This document shows, in pieces, positions 12,229-23,890 of a DNA stretch of 64,000 bases; position 1 is the first letter of the stretch, and each line of letters begins with the position of its first letter. A program made the position numbers and the translations under genes. Source of the stretch: Epiperipatus broadwayi (Eukaryota > Onychophora > Udeonychophora > Euonychophora > Peripatidae); the NCBI GenBank assembly GCA_028023455.1, contig JAQFVV010000181.1:260501-324500 (forward strand), read 5' to 3'. A model generated the notes under the pieces. That model ran no database searches and was not told where the DNA came from. It saw only the letters and a list, made by a program, of their open reading frames with translations.

Positions 12229-13371
12229 CATGGTACAAATTCACAGAATGTTTTCACAACCACTGAAGTACATTTTGCACAAAAGATAACTAAAAATATG
12301 TTTAATCTTAATTATTATTGATGTTCTTATAATTAAGTAATTATAAAATTGCATTAAGTTATTGGTCATAAATCCACTATCCTAATATTTTGATAAATTA
12401 TATGCTATTAATTGCCACTTACTTTATTTATCAGATTATCTAAACACTACCACTTCTTAGTTTACTTTATTGTTTAAAGACAAAAGATGATATTGATATT
12501 GATTGATTTATTATGGTAATAAATTTGCAATAAAAGAAATTTATACCAATTTGATTAAGTAAGAAAGATTGTAATCATTATTGTTATTAATTGCAGTGTA
12601 GTAGATATGGCATAAAATCCCTTACCATATGTGCTACCACATTTTGTTGAAGTATAAATAAAGATTAAGAACCTGAGATTATAATTTATTGAGCTAGATG
12701 ATGATTATTATTATTAAAGATAACAGAATTAATATTATAGTTATTAAATGAGTCTTAGTAAGTAGACGTTGCGAAAGTCATAAGAATACTATGTAGTTAT
12801 TATTTGAAATAATAGTATAAAGGGGGGATAGTGTTCTTATGCCATTGAGGTGGTATCCTGTGGGATATTGGCTCAATGTGATCTACCTTGCCAACTCGTA
12901 TTTCCACTTCTCGTCTCATGAATACATTAAATCTTTATGTTAATTTACTTTAAAACAGAACCTAAGTTAATTTTTAAGAAATTTGAGCTAGTAAAACATT
13001 TTTTAATATAATATTTAATTATTAGAGCTAGAACCCGGTGACGTTAAATATAGTAATCTATTTATTTGTAAGTGGAGGTACGAGGTCGACGGCGGGCATG
13101 GTTAGAATTTATATATATATATATATATATATATATCACTTGAAAAGTCTGCTTGTAGCAATGAAACTATTGGTTGTGCTTTAGAGTTTATTTTTTGACT
13201 AGTCTATTTGAGTTGTGAATTTGTGGTAATTTTGATTATATATATTAACATTGATGATGCTATTATTTTCAACTGCTTTTGTAATTATAATTTGTTTAAA
13301 GCAAAACAGTTTCCTTAGTTATAAGTAGATTTAGTTTAAAATTTCTAGAACTTGATAGAAGGACTTAAGAA
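12229..13371. other. AT-rich DNA with a possible polypurine tract
   Basis: The sequence AAAGGGGGGA at about 12821-12830, followed by TAGTGTTCTTATGCC, resembles a polypurine tract next to an LTR start, but no matching LTR partner exists in the window. A (TA)n array lies at 13109-13136. No gene was recognised. Confidence 0.35.
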
Positions 13372-13925
13372 AAATATATATATACAACAAACCACACACA
13401 AACTTTTTTATAAATCTTGATTTATTATATGAACTATTATAATGTACAAAAATATACTCCTACATTTTGACTATATTTTTTTATAGTCTTTATCAAGGAA
13501 CAACTAAAAAAATACATAAAAAACAATAAATACAAATATTCCATAATACATATAACAAATACCCCTCAGCTTAAAATTCTTCTAACAAACAATCTTCACT
13601 TTTTATTACATTCGTTTCATAAATACCTTTCTTTAAATAATCCCATATAATTATTTAATTAAATCAACCTATTATCCACTTTTTTTCAATTAATATTCTA
13701 TTCACTACAGAGTTTTAAGGTAAGTAAAGGGTATTTGTATTTGTTATATGTATTGTGGAATATCTGTATTTATTGTTTTTTATCAATTTTTTAGTTGTTC
13801 CTTGATAATGACTATAAAAGAATATAGTCATAACCTTGGAGTATATTTTTGTACATTATAATACTTTATGTAATAAATCAAGATTTGTAAAGAAGTTTGG
13901 TATGGTTTGTTGTGTATATATATTC
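13372..13925. repeat. Inverted repeat of PLE pseudo-LTR sequence
   Basis: Arms at about 13372-13570 and 13733-13925 are reverse complements. Each contains a degenerate hammerhead-type block: TTGATAA, a GACTATA/TATAGTC hairpin, then a decayed GAAA position. The right arm runs on into the pseudo-LTR of PLE-A (13926-14240). Head-to-head pseudo-LTR arrangements are typical of Penelope insertions. Confidence 0.65.
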
Positions 13926-14316
13926 TTATATATTCTCCTTTATTTTTTTTTTTTTGCATTCTTCATATATTCATATATCTTACTTTTTATAAATCTCCAC
14001 ATATACACTCCATTGCAATTTTTTTTATATATAATTCCTTTAATTTTCTAACAGTTTCAACTGCCCTGCAGTCTTCATCAGAGCTACAACATATAATCAC
14101 ATAACTATTATTCTATATACATATACAAATACACATAAAAATACACAGTTTACATTATTATTCATAATCATATTTCATATTTAACCTATACCTTTACTTC
14201 CCTCTTTTTATATGAATTATTATTTTTTTCATTATTTCTTTACTATTTTTACTTTCTTTTTACTTTTTATTTTTTACTTTTTCTTATTATCTATCATTCT
14301 ACATTACTCTCCAATA
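13926..14316 (-). repeat. PLE-A left pseudo-LTR (3' copy)
   Basis: About 280 bp (from roughly 13950 to 14235) is repeated with modest divergence at 20735-21010. Both copies share GCATTCTTCATATATTCATA, the ATATAATTCCTT block, the hammerhead-like motif and the ATTATTCATAATCATATTT segment. The two copies flank the PLE-A coding region in the same orientation, as expected for pseudo-LTRs. Sequence from about 14240 to the SPIN-like element is less clearly assigned. Confidence 0.75.
14048..14084 (-). ncRNA. PLE-type hammerhead motif (probably degenerate)
   Basis: The minus strand reads GCT-CTGATGA-A, then a 6-bp stem II (GACTGC/GCAGTT with one G-U), then GAAA-C and a GTT triplet. This is the arrangement reported for ribozymes in Penelope-like pseudo-LTRs, where stem III is almost absent. 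Stem I pairs only two bases here, so monomeric activity is doubtful. Confidence 0.55.
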
Positions 14317-14502
14317 CAGCCATTCACAACTTGTATGTCACAACCCCTTTGATGGTTGAACAACTCTTTTACAGGAGTCACCTAAGACCATTGAAAAATA
14401 GATTTTCAATTCATAACAGTAGCAAAAATAAAGCTTGGAGGTCACGGCAACATAAGATACTGTATTAAAGGGTCACAACATTAGGAAGGTTAAGAACCAT
14501 TG
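14317..14502 (-). mobile_element. SPIN-like non-autonomous hAT transposon
   Basis: The minus strand begins CAATGGTTCTTAACCTTCCT and ends CAAGTTGTGAATGGCTG, matching the SPIN terminal pattern CAGYGGTTCTCAACC...GGTTGAGAACCACTG after C-to-T decay. Internal blocks also fit SPIN as I remember it: TTTAATACAGT, TTTTTGCTACTGTTATGAAT, ATGGTCTTAGG and CAAAGGGGTTGTGAC. At about 186 bp it is the size of short SPIN MITEs. Flanking octamers CTCCAATA and CTCTACTA agree at six of eight positions, as expected for an old 8-bp hAT duplication. SPIN elements are known for horizontal transfer among tetrapods and a few invertebrates. Confidence 0.8.
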
Positions 14503-14923
14503 CTCTACTATATCACCTTTTTATTTTACTTTTAATACCTATAAATCTAATTACTTACTTTCTTTTCTGTTATTTATCTATATTTATTCTTTTATTAGTA
14601 ATTTTTATTCCTACCTTTATTTCCTTTTATAATTCATTTATTCATTTTACTCACCATTTGCATAATCTTCCCCTTTCTTTTTAAATTTATAACTGACTCT
14701 TTTTTCAAAATTCTTAACTTCTTTTTCATATACTCTTTTAATACAAATCTCTCTATTATCAATTTCTTTAATTTTTTATCCTATTCTTAAAATGTTTATC
14801 TTACAAGAATTTATATATATACATTTTTCTATTATTATTAATATTCCTGTAAAAATAATGTTTTACCCCCCCCCCAATCTCTATTTAAATTTGATTTTAT
14901 CTTCTTAATTAATATAGATTCTT
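14503..14923. other. PLE-A downstream region, T/C-rich on plus strand
   Basis: Lies between the SPIN-like insertion and the PLE-A endonuclease. It holds strongly A/G-biased minus-strand sequence like the rest of PLE-A and a C-run at about 14865-14874. No separate feature. Confidence 0.5.
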
Positions 14924-17345
14924 TTATTTTTTATCTCTTTTTTTACTAGTATACCCAATCATTCTTATGTTAACTCTCTCAAATGTATGTCCTGTTTCCA
15001 TAGCATGCATATAAATTGGTGACTTTTTATCATACCTATTCTGAATTAATCTTGCATAGATTGAATTTGTTGATTCTCCTACATATTTAGTTATTATCTT
15101 ATTCCTATGTGATCTACATTCTATCTCATGCACTCCATTTATAAGTTTTTTTATTCCTTTAATATATTTATTATCTAATGTATCATTTATATTTCTTCTT
15201 TTTTTATTTATTATCTTATAATTAATTATATTATTATATTTTTTATTAATTTTTCTAATAATTTTATTAATGCTCTTAACTGTATTATTATTATATGTTT
15301 TAACACCTATATATTCATCCTTTTTTCTCTATCTTTCCTTCATTTTCCCTTCTCTTCTTCTTTATTTTTTTCTTTATATCTTTTTTCTGATATTTTTACA
15401 CTTTTCTCTATTATTTTCTCTGGGTATTCATTCTCTTTAAACTCTTTAACTATTAATTCTACCACTTTCTTATATGCTTCTTTATTTGAACAATAATTAA
15501 TAGCTCTATATATTTTTGAACTAATACTACTTATTTTATATTTATTACCCATATTAGAATTCCAATTTATTATACTACTATCTCCATTCATTTTCTTATA
15601 TACTGATGTTTATATTCTACATTTTCTCTCCTCATATAATTTCATTAATAATATATCTAAATATTACAATTTATTATATTTTCCCCTCTCTACTGTAAAT
15701 TTTACATTCTCATCCAATTTATTATTTTTTTCTAAATACTTATCTATTTGCCATTCACTTTTATTAAAAATCAACAAATAATCATCTATATATCTTTTTA
15801 ACATTATTGGTCAATTCTCCTCATCCATTATTACTTTTTCCATTTCTTCCATATTTATATTGCTTAAAATGCCACTCAAGGCTTTTCCTATTTAATAGCC
15901 CTTTTATCTGCTTACAATAATCTCCATTAAATTCAAATGTTATCTCCTTACAACATATTTCCATAATTTGTTTCAACTTTATTATCGGTATTTCTATCTT
16001 TTTTTTTATTCTTTTTATAATTACTAATTGCCATTTTTATTACTTTCTCAACATCCATATTCATATACATTGACACTATATCTATTTTAACCATTGTCAA
16101 CCTACACTTATCATAATTACTTTTTTCTTTAATTTCTTTTATTAATTGCTTATTGTTTTTAATATATTCACTGCTTTTTTTATTAATTTATTTTCTAAAA
16201 ATATTATTTGCCTACTATTTAGATGTCTTATCAAAATATGAACTGGTACTCTGTATATTTTTTGCTACTTCACAATCCTTATTTCCTAATTGTCCTAATG
16301 TTCTCCTATCTATTACTCCATTATTATACAACACTTTTATTAACTCATACATTTTTTACTCATTATTCTAGTATCATGTTTCTTTATTTTTATAAAAAAA
16401 AATTCTGACATTTTTTTTCATTTTCTCTATATATTCTTTTTTTTTTCATTAATAACATTTTATTACCTTTATCTGATCTTGTGAATATTATCTTTTCTTT
16501 ATATTTCTTTTTTATCTCCATAACTTCTTTCATTGTTATTTTATTTTCATTTATTGTTCTATTCTTATACTTTTTACTATTTCTACTTTTCAATTTCTTT
16601 ATTTTATATATCATATTATTTACTTCTTCCTTTAATATTTCCATCCATTCTTTATTTTTCTTACTTATAACATTATTAATGTCCTTATTTTCATAATAAA
16701 ATATATATTATAATTACTTTCCAAATATTTCTGTGCCATCTTTTCTATCAACACCTGTATTTCTAATTCATCTCTATTATTACATGTCCCATATGGCACA
16801 TATTTTACTCCTTTATTAAGTATCTCCATCTCTTCTTCTTTCAGTTTTATATCACTTAAACTACATAATTTATTTCCATTCTTTACACATCCTTCTTTAC
16901 CTTCATGCTTCTTCTCCTTCAGCAAGGTTTCCATTTTACTTTTATGTCTCAACCTCATATTTTCATTTATAATATCCTTCTTCTTTTTACATAATTCTCT
17001 AAAAAATTATTCTTCCTTCTTATTAATTCTTCTAACTAATACTCCTATTTCATCAATACAATTATATAACATGTGCTTAATTTTATATCCATTTTTTATA
17101 TATTCTTTTAAAATTTTCTTTCCATATTATTTATAATCTTTGCTTTATTCTTCATCTCCCTCCTCAATTTTTTCATCTTTGTAAAATTTGGTATTAGATT
17201 ATGTCTTACACAATCCTTCATATATTTGATATTATTATTCATATTGTTCAATTATAATATTAATTTCCATCTTTCATTTAAAATCCTTGATATTTCATAT
17301 CCTTCCAATCCTTTAATGTATTCCATAAACATCTTTATATTGGTT
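14924..17345 (-). pseudogene. Penelope-like element PLE-A polyprotein remnant (RT and GIY-YIG)
   Basis: Reading leftwards on the minus strand, fragments appear in PLE order. An N-terminal block near 17340-17090 includes VRHNLIPNFTKM. The ORF 16665-16958 has LSDIKLKEEEMEILNKGVKY, the usual PLE start-of-domain motif. The ORF 16390-16644 has IIFTRSDKGNKMLLM, the conserved DKG block before the RT. The segment at about 15900-15960 gives FEFNGDYCKQIKG. The RT catalytic box RYIDDYLLIF has its DD codons at 15781-15786. The ORF 15340-15591 is the post-RT linker, and 14924-15133 carries the GIY-YIG-type YVGESTNSIYARL. An in-frame TGA at 15811-15813 and many shifts mark it as inactive. Strong A-bias on the sense strand is shared throughout. 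It is flanked by pseudo-LTR copies at 13926 and 20735. Confidence 0.85.
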
Positions 17346-17460
17346 ATACAAAATTACACATTCAAATATTGTCCTCCCACTTTTTAATCCCATGTGACTT
17401 TTCTTCTTCTTAGAAGTATTATTCTTATATCTTCTTTTTTACATTTTTTGCATTCTTCAT
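17346..17460 (-). repeat. PLE-A right pseudo-LTR, inner piece
   Basis: The ATTCTTATAT..TTCTTTTTT..TTTTTTGCATTCTTCAT order matches 13920-13966 of the left pseudo-LTR. The segment is cut at GCATTCTTCAT (17450-17460), and the rest of the pseudo-LTR resumes at 20735 beyond the RTE insertion. Confidence 0.7.
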
Positions 17461-18099
17461 CATTATCATTAACCATTATCAATCTACTGCAGGATGAAGG
17501 ACTCTCCAGGTTTAATTCATCATCTCTGATCTTTAACTTCTCTTCTTCACATTACCACTACACACTTACCTTATTTCATCCATCCATCTCACTTATCCAT
17601 TTCTGGATCTTTTACAATCTCTTGGAATCAAGTTTAAGATTTCAATTGTCCATCTAACTCCAATATTTTAATTTTCTCAATGATGTAAGTAACATCTGTT
17701 TGTTCTCTAATCCATATATTGCATTTTCAATCTCTTCTTGTTACTGCCAACATGCATCTCTCCATACATCTTTCAGTGGTTTGAAGTCTCTATATTGCCC
17801 TTCTCTTAAATGTCCAAGTCTCAGATCCATAAGTAAGAACTGGTAAAACACATTTATTAAAAATCTTCCTTTTCAAACACATACACATATTTCCAAAAAG
17901 TATCAAGTTATTTCTTCCAAAAGCATTCCAACCAAGTTTAATTCTATGATTAATTTTATTCGTTATGTTTCCATCTGTATTAATAATATGAATAAGGTAT
18001 GTGTAGCTGTTAACTTCTTCTAACTCATCATAATCAACCCTTATTTTCATATTTTGATAAAATCAATTAAACATTACCTTAGTCTTTTTAACATTTACC

Positions 18100-18794
18100 T
18101 TTAGTCCTACTTTCCTACTTTTATCTGATAGCTCCTGCAACATTTCCTGCAGCTCCAAAGCATTATTGTCAAAAACAACTACATCATCTGCAAAATCTAA
18201 ATGACTTAAGTAATCTCCATTTACTTTCACTCATTTAGCTTCCCATTTTAATTCACAAAATACTTTCTGAAGCACTGCTGTAAAAAGTTTTGGAGATATG
18301 GACCCCTGACTTACACCTTTCTCAATGTTGACTTTTCTAGTACCATTATATAATCTAATTGTTGCTGTTGCATTTTTATAAATATTCTTTAAAATATGAC
18401 CATATCCTGGATCTATATGTTGATGATCCAATGCTTTAATCACTGAAGAAATGTTTATAAAATCAAATGCCTTTTCATAATCTACAAATCCAAAGCATAA
18501 TGGCAACTCATAATCATTTGCCCTTTCTATAACTTTTCTCAATACCTGGATATGATCTACTCTACTAAAACCACTTTTACATCCAGCTTGTTCTCTTGGT
18601 TGATGGAAATCCAATGTTCTCTGTAGATGAGTTGTAATTATCTTGGTAAAATTTTTCTATAAAACTGATAAAAAGCTGATAGGTCTGTAATTTCTAATAT
18701 TTTCTTTACCACCTTTTTAAAATATTAATATTAATACTGCCTTTCCAATCATCTGGTACATCTTTATCATTTAGACATTTGGCATATAACTTTG

Positions 18795-18835
<41 letters not shown>

Positions 18836-19453
18836 CAAATATATATGCCATATATATAAGCAGATAAAGATAAAGAAATATATATATATATATATTTCTT
18901 TATCTGCTTCTTTTAATATATCAATTATAATTCCATCATTACCTGGAGCCTTTCCTTTCTTCATAAATTTAATTGCATGTCTCACTTCTTCATTTGAAGT
19001 TATGGGCAATTCAGAAGATATAATAGATATAGGAGGTACTTGTTCTTTATTACTATATAATTTTTGATAAAAGTCTTCTACCCATTTCATAATATCATCT
19101 CTCTTTTTAGTAATAATTCCATCTTTTTTTATTGCACATATAAATTTCATACCAATACCAAAATGTTGTTTTACACTCTTGCAACTTTTATTCTCTTCTA
19201 CAGCTTTCTTTGATAGTTCACAATTATACTTTCTTATATCATTTTCAACTCTTTTCCACATCATTTTACAACATTCGAGATATTCAATCCTCTTTAATGC
19301 ATTATTTTTGTATATCTTCATATTCCTTCTTTTCTTCACAAATTCTCTAATCTCAGTAGAAATTTTATTGGTCAATTGCTGCTTTTTTCTACCAGATATC
19401 TTTGGTGCAGTTTTTAAAAGTGTATCAGTTATTTTCATATTAATTTCATTCAA
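18100..19453 (-). pseudogene. RTE reverse transcriptase region
   Basis: The first ORF (18767-19453) is a basic, helical linker followed by EEVRHAIKFMKKGKAPGNDG, the standard LINE RT entry motif (K.GKAPG.DG), then is lost into a (TA)n array. The second (18231-18614) contains LCFGFVDYEKAFDFI, the RT motif A aspartate region, and GVSQGSISPKLF, motif B (QG.S.SP.LF). Just downstream, LDFADDVVVFDN supplies the catalytic FADD box, with its codons at 18183-18194. A stop between 18231 and 18190 separates motif B from FADD. The catalytic residues are therefore still legible, but no continuous protein remains. Confidence 0.9.
18797..18900. repeat. (TA)n arrays with local inverted duplication inside the RTE
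   Basis: A TA array at about 18797-18834 and a second at about 18880-18896 flank GCAAATATATATGCC and a piece complementary to the adjoining RTE sequence (GCAGATAAAGATAAAGAAAT against ATTTCTTTATCTGCTTC). It interrupts the RT reading frame and looks like microsatellite growth with a template-switch inversion. Confidence 0.8.
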
Positions 19454-19895
19454 ATCTGAATCAAGTTCAAAATCTACTAATACTTGAAACCAATTTGTAA
19501 GTTCTAATTTAAATTCATTAGAATGTTACTGAAGATGAGGGATATCAATGGTAAATATTGTTTTTCTTAATACTTTTTGTCTCTCTAGTTTTGCATTAAC
19601 ACATATCTTTCATCTTACTAATCGATGATCACTTCCTGTGCTAAATTTATTAAGAACATTACAATCTTGAAATATGTATTTTCTGTTAGTCAAAATATAA
19701 TCCAATTCTACTATACCTTCATCTGGATGATTCTATGTCTGTTTTTTTTTTCTTTTTCTGAAAACTTCACAAGTCTATGTCCTCTCTCTCATTTCTATTA
19801 CCATAACCAAAATTACCTACATTACTTTAACTTTTCATTTGTTTACCAATTCTAGCCTTAAAATTTCTCATAACCATTATAAAATGCTGTTTACT

Positions 19896-20345
19896 CTAAT
19901 CAAAAGCCTTTTGTACATCCATATAAAAATCTTCTACTACTTCATTACTATGAGAAATTGTTGGGGCATAAACCTGAATTTTCTGCATTTGGTATCTGCT
20001 ATTAAGTTGTATAACTAATCTTGCCACTCTGTCCAATATACCATCCATCTCCACAATATTGCTCTTCCACTTTTTATTTATAATGAATCCTACTCCACTT
20101 GTATTTCCAATATTTGTGCCTTTATAGTAGAGTACATGTCCACTTTTTAAATCAATTGTCTCTTCACCTTTTCTTCTAACTTTACAAAGTCCAACAATGT
20201 TCCATTTAATATAAGACAGTTTTTCTTTTAATTCTTGCAATCTTCTTTCACTTGAAAGTGATCGGCAGTTGTAAGTATCTAAATAAAAAATCATCATCAA
20301 ATGGCAGCCTGGGTCCACATTCAGGGAATTCTTAGCACCCTTCAC
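19896..20345 (-). pseudogene. RTE apurinic-type endonuclease, N-terminal part
   Basis: The 149-residue ORF contains TYNCRSLSSERRLQELKEKL, then IKWNIVGLCKVRR (normally ...E.R, the catalytic glutamate position, here K), GVGFIINKKW and RVARLVIQLNSRYQMQKIQVYAP. These match the first half of the EEP-fold endonuclease of RTE-type LINEs, known in animal databases from craniofacial-development-protein-2-like entries. The N-Y-A-P substrate-binding motif appears as VYAP. The glutamate-to-lysine change at LCKVR would abolish metal binding. The frame breaks at 19896, and the second half is only recoverable in pieces. Confidence 0.85.
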
Positions 20346-20734
20346 CTTTGGCCATCAACCCCTATCTTGATTGGTGACTTTCAACCTCCTGGGAAAAGAG
20401 CCATGGTTTATTTTTGTCTGTCATGATTGTATATATCTATTGTAAAAATATCATTTACACATACATTCATTCTGCCTCATCAGGCAACTGAGAAGAAATC
20501 CCATAGGCTTTCTTGATCTTAAACTCTGAGGTAAAAAGCCAATAAAGTCACCATGGTGAGCAGCCCATCCATGTTTGTATATTATATGAATAATCACATA
20601 GTAATAACAGCTGCAACAACAAGAATGTATGGAGTGATCATTAGGAATTTTCCTCATCAGTTCCTTTAAGGCCTCCAAATATATATGAAAAATATATGAG
20701 TAATATATATAAATATATGAATAAGGTTTTTAAG

Positions 20735-21046
20735 GCATTCTTCATATATTCATATATATTACATTTTATAAATCACGTATTCACTCCAATGCATTTTTTT
20801 TTATATATAATTCCTTCATTTTCTAACTGTTTCAACTGTCCTGCAGTCTTTATCAGAGCTATGTCATTTAAACATATAATCATATAACTAATATTCTATA
20901 TACATATAAAAATACACATAAAAATATATATTTACATTATTATTCATAATCATATTTTATTTTTAATCCTATACTTTTACTTCCATCTTTTTTTACTAAT
21001 TATTATTTTTTATTAAAATTAAAGAAATTATATGTATATATATATA
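20735..21046 (-). repeat. PLE-A right pseudo-LTR, outer piece
   Basis: Matches 13956-14235 closely and includes a hammerhead-like motif on the minus strand at 20824-20859. There the core reads CTGATAA instead of CTGATGA, followed by the ACTG/CAGT stem and GAAA. It ends in a (TA)n run where the gypsy LTR begins. Confidence 0.75.
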
Positions 21047-22708
21047 TGTTAACAGGACGATCCTTTTCAAGACTCGAGGAAGTCGCATTTAACTATATTC
21101 AGACTTTGTGTCTTCTTATAGAATGTCATGAATGATGTGATTTAAAATATAATTCAATCCACTCCTCTATTACTAACCTCGTTACTCTCGGAATTCGAGC
21201 TGAGTAGAAATTGCAATTGTCTCTCTTCAGGCATTTCCACAAATATTCCATAGTAATGATAAATTTAGTATAAGCTATATATATAACTTCTTTATAGATG
21301 TTAATTTACTAAGTTGATTTAACATATATATGTGTGAGTATGTATATTTATAATCATTGGTTTTATAAAATGACTAAATAAAATAAACAAACAAGACCTG
21401 TTTAATTTTAAAATCAAGTTTAACACATTTTAATCCATAATAAAAACAAAAATATTATCACATAAATAATAAAAATATTAAAATTTAGAATTATAATCTG
21501 TGCTTATATTTATACAATAATAAACTATTTAACATTCAGAAAAAACATAATGTAATTATTTACATATATATATATATATATATAATTTAAAATCATGTAT
21601 ACAATAAATAATACCACCATACATTATAAATCTACATATTGTGTTATTAAAATGATTCAGTGTGTGTTATATGTCTATATAAGATAACATCTATTCACAC
21701 TAGATTAATAATAGAATGTATTCTGATATTAATTATGTTATTGTTTAAAAAAAATTATGATAATTGTCAGGTAAGGTTCAATTTGGAATATAATAAAACT
21801 TACTTCCAAATTGAAATAATTTAAAAACTTTTACCTTAGTCAGCCATCACTTTCATCAGAGCATATATCAAAAATATCAACATCTAAATTTTATTAAATA
21901 AATAAAAATAAAATGTTCATCTTATCAGTTCTCCAATTTAATATACGAAGTAATTTTTCCACGTTAATATAATTATCCCCAAAGGAAATAAAGTTTAAGA
22001 GTTATTAAAGTACACAACGAAGTATTCCAAGATGTGAAAGAATAATGGTTTTATATTCCTCCTTAGATGAAATAAAATGATGATGAATGTTGAAAGATAA
22101 AGTTCCTTGATCATCCTTTGAAGAGGTAATCCAAATATTCATTCTTTTAAATATTTGCATAGTAAAATATTTAAAATCTTCTTCAATAAAATACTCCATT
22201 ATTAAGGCAACCTTTTTAGTGGAAATTACGATGATTATACTTTAGGCATTAAGTAGGAATAAATTTACATGTTCAAGTTTAAAAAATTGGCAGAAATCCT
22301 TGGCATAAATTGTCTAGCCAGAGAACATCTTTATAAATTTTTGTCTTCTTAAATATATATTTTGAAAACTCATTTCAAAGATGATTTCTGTTATAACCTT
22401 GTCAATTTAAATTATTATTTTTTTAGTTTTTTATAATATTAAAAGTAAGTAAATTAATTACTTGAAGACAGTTTTAAAATAGTGAATCTTCTTTTTTTTT
22501 AAATGTGTTCTAAATTCGAACACATTTAAATTTACTGACGTAGTTATTGCTTCGATAACTAAATAGAAGATTATTATATAACAATATCAGTTCATTTTTA
22601 TACTGAATTAATTTCTGCAAGCATATCACATAATCATGCTCATGCTCTCTATTGTTTAAAATATACAATTTGTAATGAACTCCAAACATTTATTTCCTTT
22701 GTTTCAAC
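21047..22708 (-). repeat. Gypsy 3' LTR (left)
   Basis: About 1.66 kb matching the right LTR throughout with scattered substitutions and small (TA)n length changes. The outer end is TGTTAACAGG and the inner end GTTTCAAC. The uninterrupted TTAA at 22656-22659 is the pre-insertion site of the piggyBac-like element found in the other LTR. A spurious ORF (22005-22199) is shared by both LTRs. Confidence 0.9.
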
Positions 22709-23505
22709 TGATAAAATGCAATGATGACTTATGGCTTTGTCAATGTCAAGTTTTGGTTAATAAAAAATACTATTAGTTAGAAACATTTATTTATGTGTGT
22801 GTATAAACAGATTAGAATAATTCATTTTTATAATTATTCTTTTAATATTAATTAGTTTATGTATATAACTGATTATATGAAAAGCTTAAGATAGGTGTAT
22901 GTTATTTATATCTGTTGATTCGATATAGGCACAGTTAAATTCACAAAGAAACACAAATTGTTTTAGATGAGGCTCATATGGTACTCTCACATTACCCCCT
23001 TCTTAAAAGTGTTCAAATTTTATATTTACCATTAAAATTTGGACATTTAATGTATGTCAATGTTTGCATTAAATATAAAGTTGTGGAGCTTGTTTTTCTT
23101 TCCTGCTTTTATCAACCCTTATTATTTGCTCTATTTTTTTCTAACCCTTTCTCTTTCTCTATATTAAGCATCATTCAATTTAAATAAAGGGACAATGAGG
23201 TTTATATATATATATATATATAGGATCTTTTTTTTTCTTTCCTTTTTTATTTATTTTCCTTTGATGGATTTATTGTCATGTGCCTCTTTTATAGATGACA
23301 CATATATTTGTTTGGTATTCTCCACCCTGCTTTTCTTTAAGACTATAAGTCTATCCAAAACATAAGAACATCCATCATTCAGCATGGATTAACTCTTTAA
23401 ATGGTTTTAGTTTTCAGGTATCCTAAGAATTAATTTTAATTGCTTAACATATCCTCATGGAAGAAAATTAATGTCTCTTTTGACTTATATACATCCTTAT
23501 ATATA
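22709..23505. other. Gypsy internal region without recognised coding
   Basis: Between the left LTR and the foldback. Includes a (TA)n at about 23203-23222. No protein motif was recognised. Confidence 0.5.
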
Positions 23506-23559
23506 TGTCATATTATTATTACTATTTGCGGGATATTCCGTGTAGTGGAAAAGCTAAAT

Positions 23560-23599
23560 GCTGACGTTTCAGTACAATATCAAGTACCTTCCTCAGAGC
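23560..23599 (-). ncRNA. PLE-type hammerhead motif (left arm)
   Basis: Mirror image of the 23851-23890 motif on the minus strand: GCT, CTGAGGA, a GTAC/GTAC stem II, GAAA, CGTC, AGC. Stem III is essentially a single C-G pair, so cleavage would be expected only as a dimer. Confidence 0.6.
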
Positions 23600-23850
23600 G
23601 TCCTCTTTCTCAAATCATAAGAATGCATGTGAGATTTAAAATCGTTTTTATCGTTTTCTTTCTCCTCATATTTAAATTCTATTGGTTGAGAAGTTTTAAA
23701 ATTTATTTTCTCTTCCAATAGTTTTTTCCAAATGTTTCTTCCAAATGTTGTTAAAACTTCTCAACCAATAGAATTTAAATATGAGGAGAAAGAAAACGAT
23801 AAAAACGATTTTAAATCTCACATGCATTCTTATGATTTGAGAAAGAGGAC

Positions 23851-23890
23851 GCTCTGAGGAAGGTACTTGATATTGTACTGAAACGTCAGC
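23851..23890 (+). ncRNA. PLE-type hammerhead motif (right arm)
   Basis: Stem I GCT at 23851-23853 pairs with AGC at 23888-23890. The core CTGAGGA (CUGANGA) is at 23854-23860, a stem II with GTAC/GTAC and an 8-nt loop follows within 23861-23879, GAAA is at 23880-23883, and C-GTC at 23884-23887 gives a GUC cleavage triplet. The layout fits the minimal ribozymes of Penelope-like elements. Confidence 0.65.

Larger units (their letters stand above)
17461..20734 (-). mobile_element. RTE-type LINE inserted in the PLE-A pseudo-LTR
   Basis: A minus-strand non-LTR retrotransposon, near full length, flanked by an 11-bp target duplication GCATTCTTCAT (17450-17460 and 20735-20745). In order it has a 5' region (20346-20734), an apurinic-type endonuclease (19896-20345 and decayed continuation to about 19500), a linker and RT (18100-19453), a C-terminal LTYGSETWT block (17790-18050), a post-RT region, and a 3' end at CTGCAGTAGATTGATAATGG with a (GAT)n-like tail. 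The simple-repeat tail and endonuclease type fit the RTE clade. Multiple stops and shifts and a (TA)n expansion at 18797 inactivate it. Other copies are at 5258, 5483, 45370 and 56370. Confidence 0.9.

Noticed and set aside
20465-20660. CTGATGAGG motifs in the RTE 5' region, considered as a self-cleaving ribozyme at the LINE 5' end.
   Set aside because: Hairpins follow (GGAA/TTCC, GCC/GGC) but the GAAA element and cleavage triplet are absent.
21835-21865. CTCTGATGAAAG on the minus strand in both gypsy LTRs (also about 27090), resembling a hammerhead core.
   Set aside because: No GAAA after a stem II and no stem I partner; the following sequence does not fold as required.
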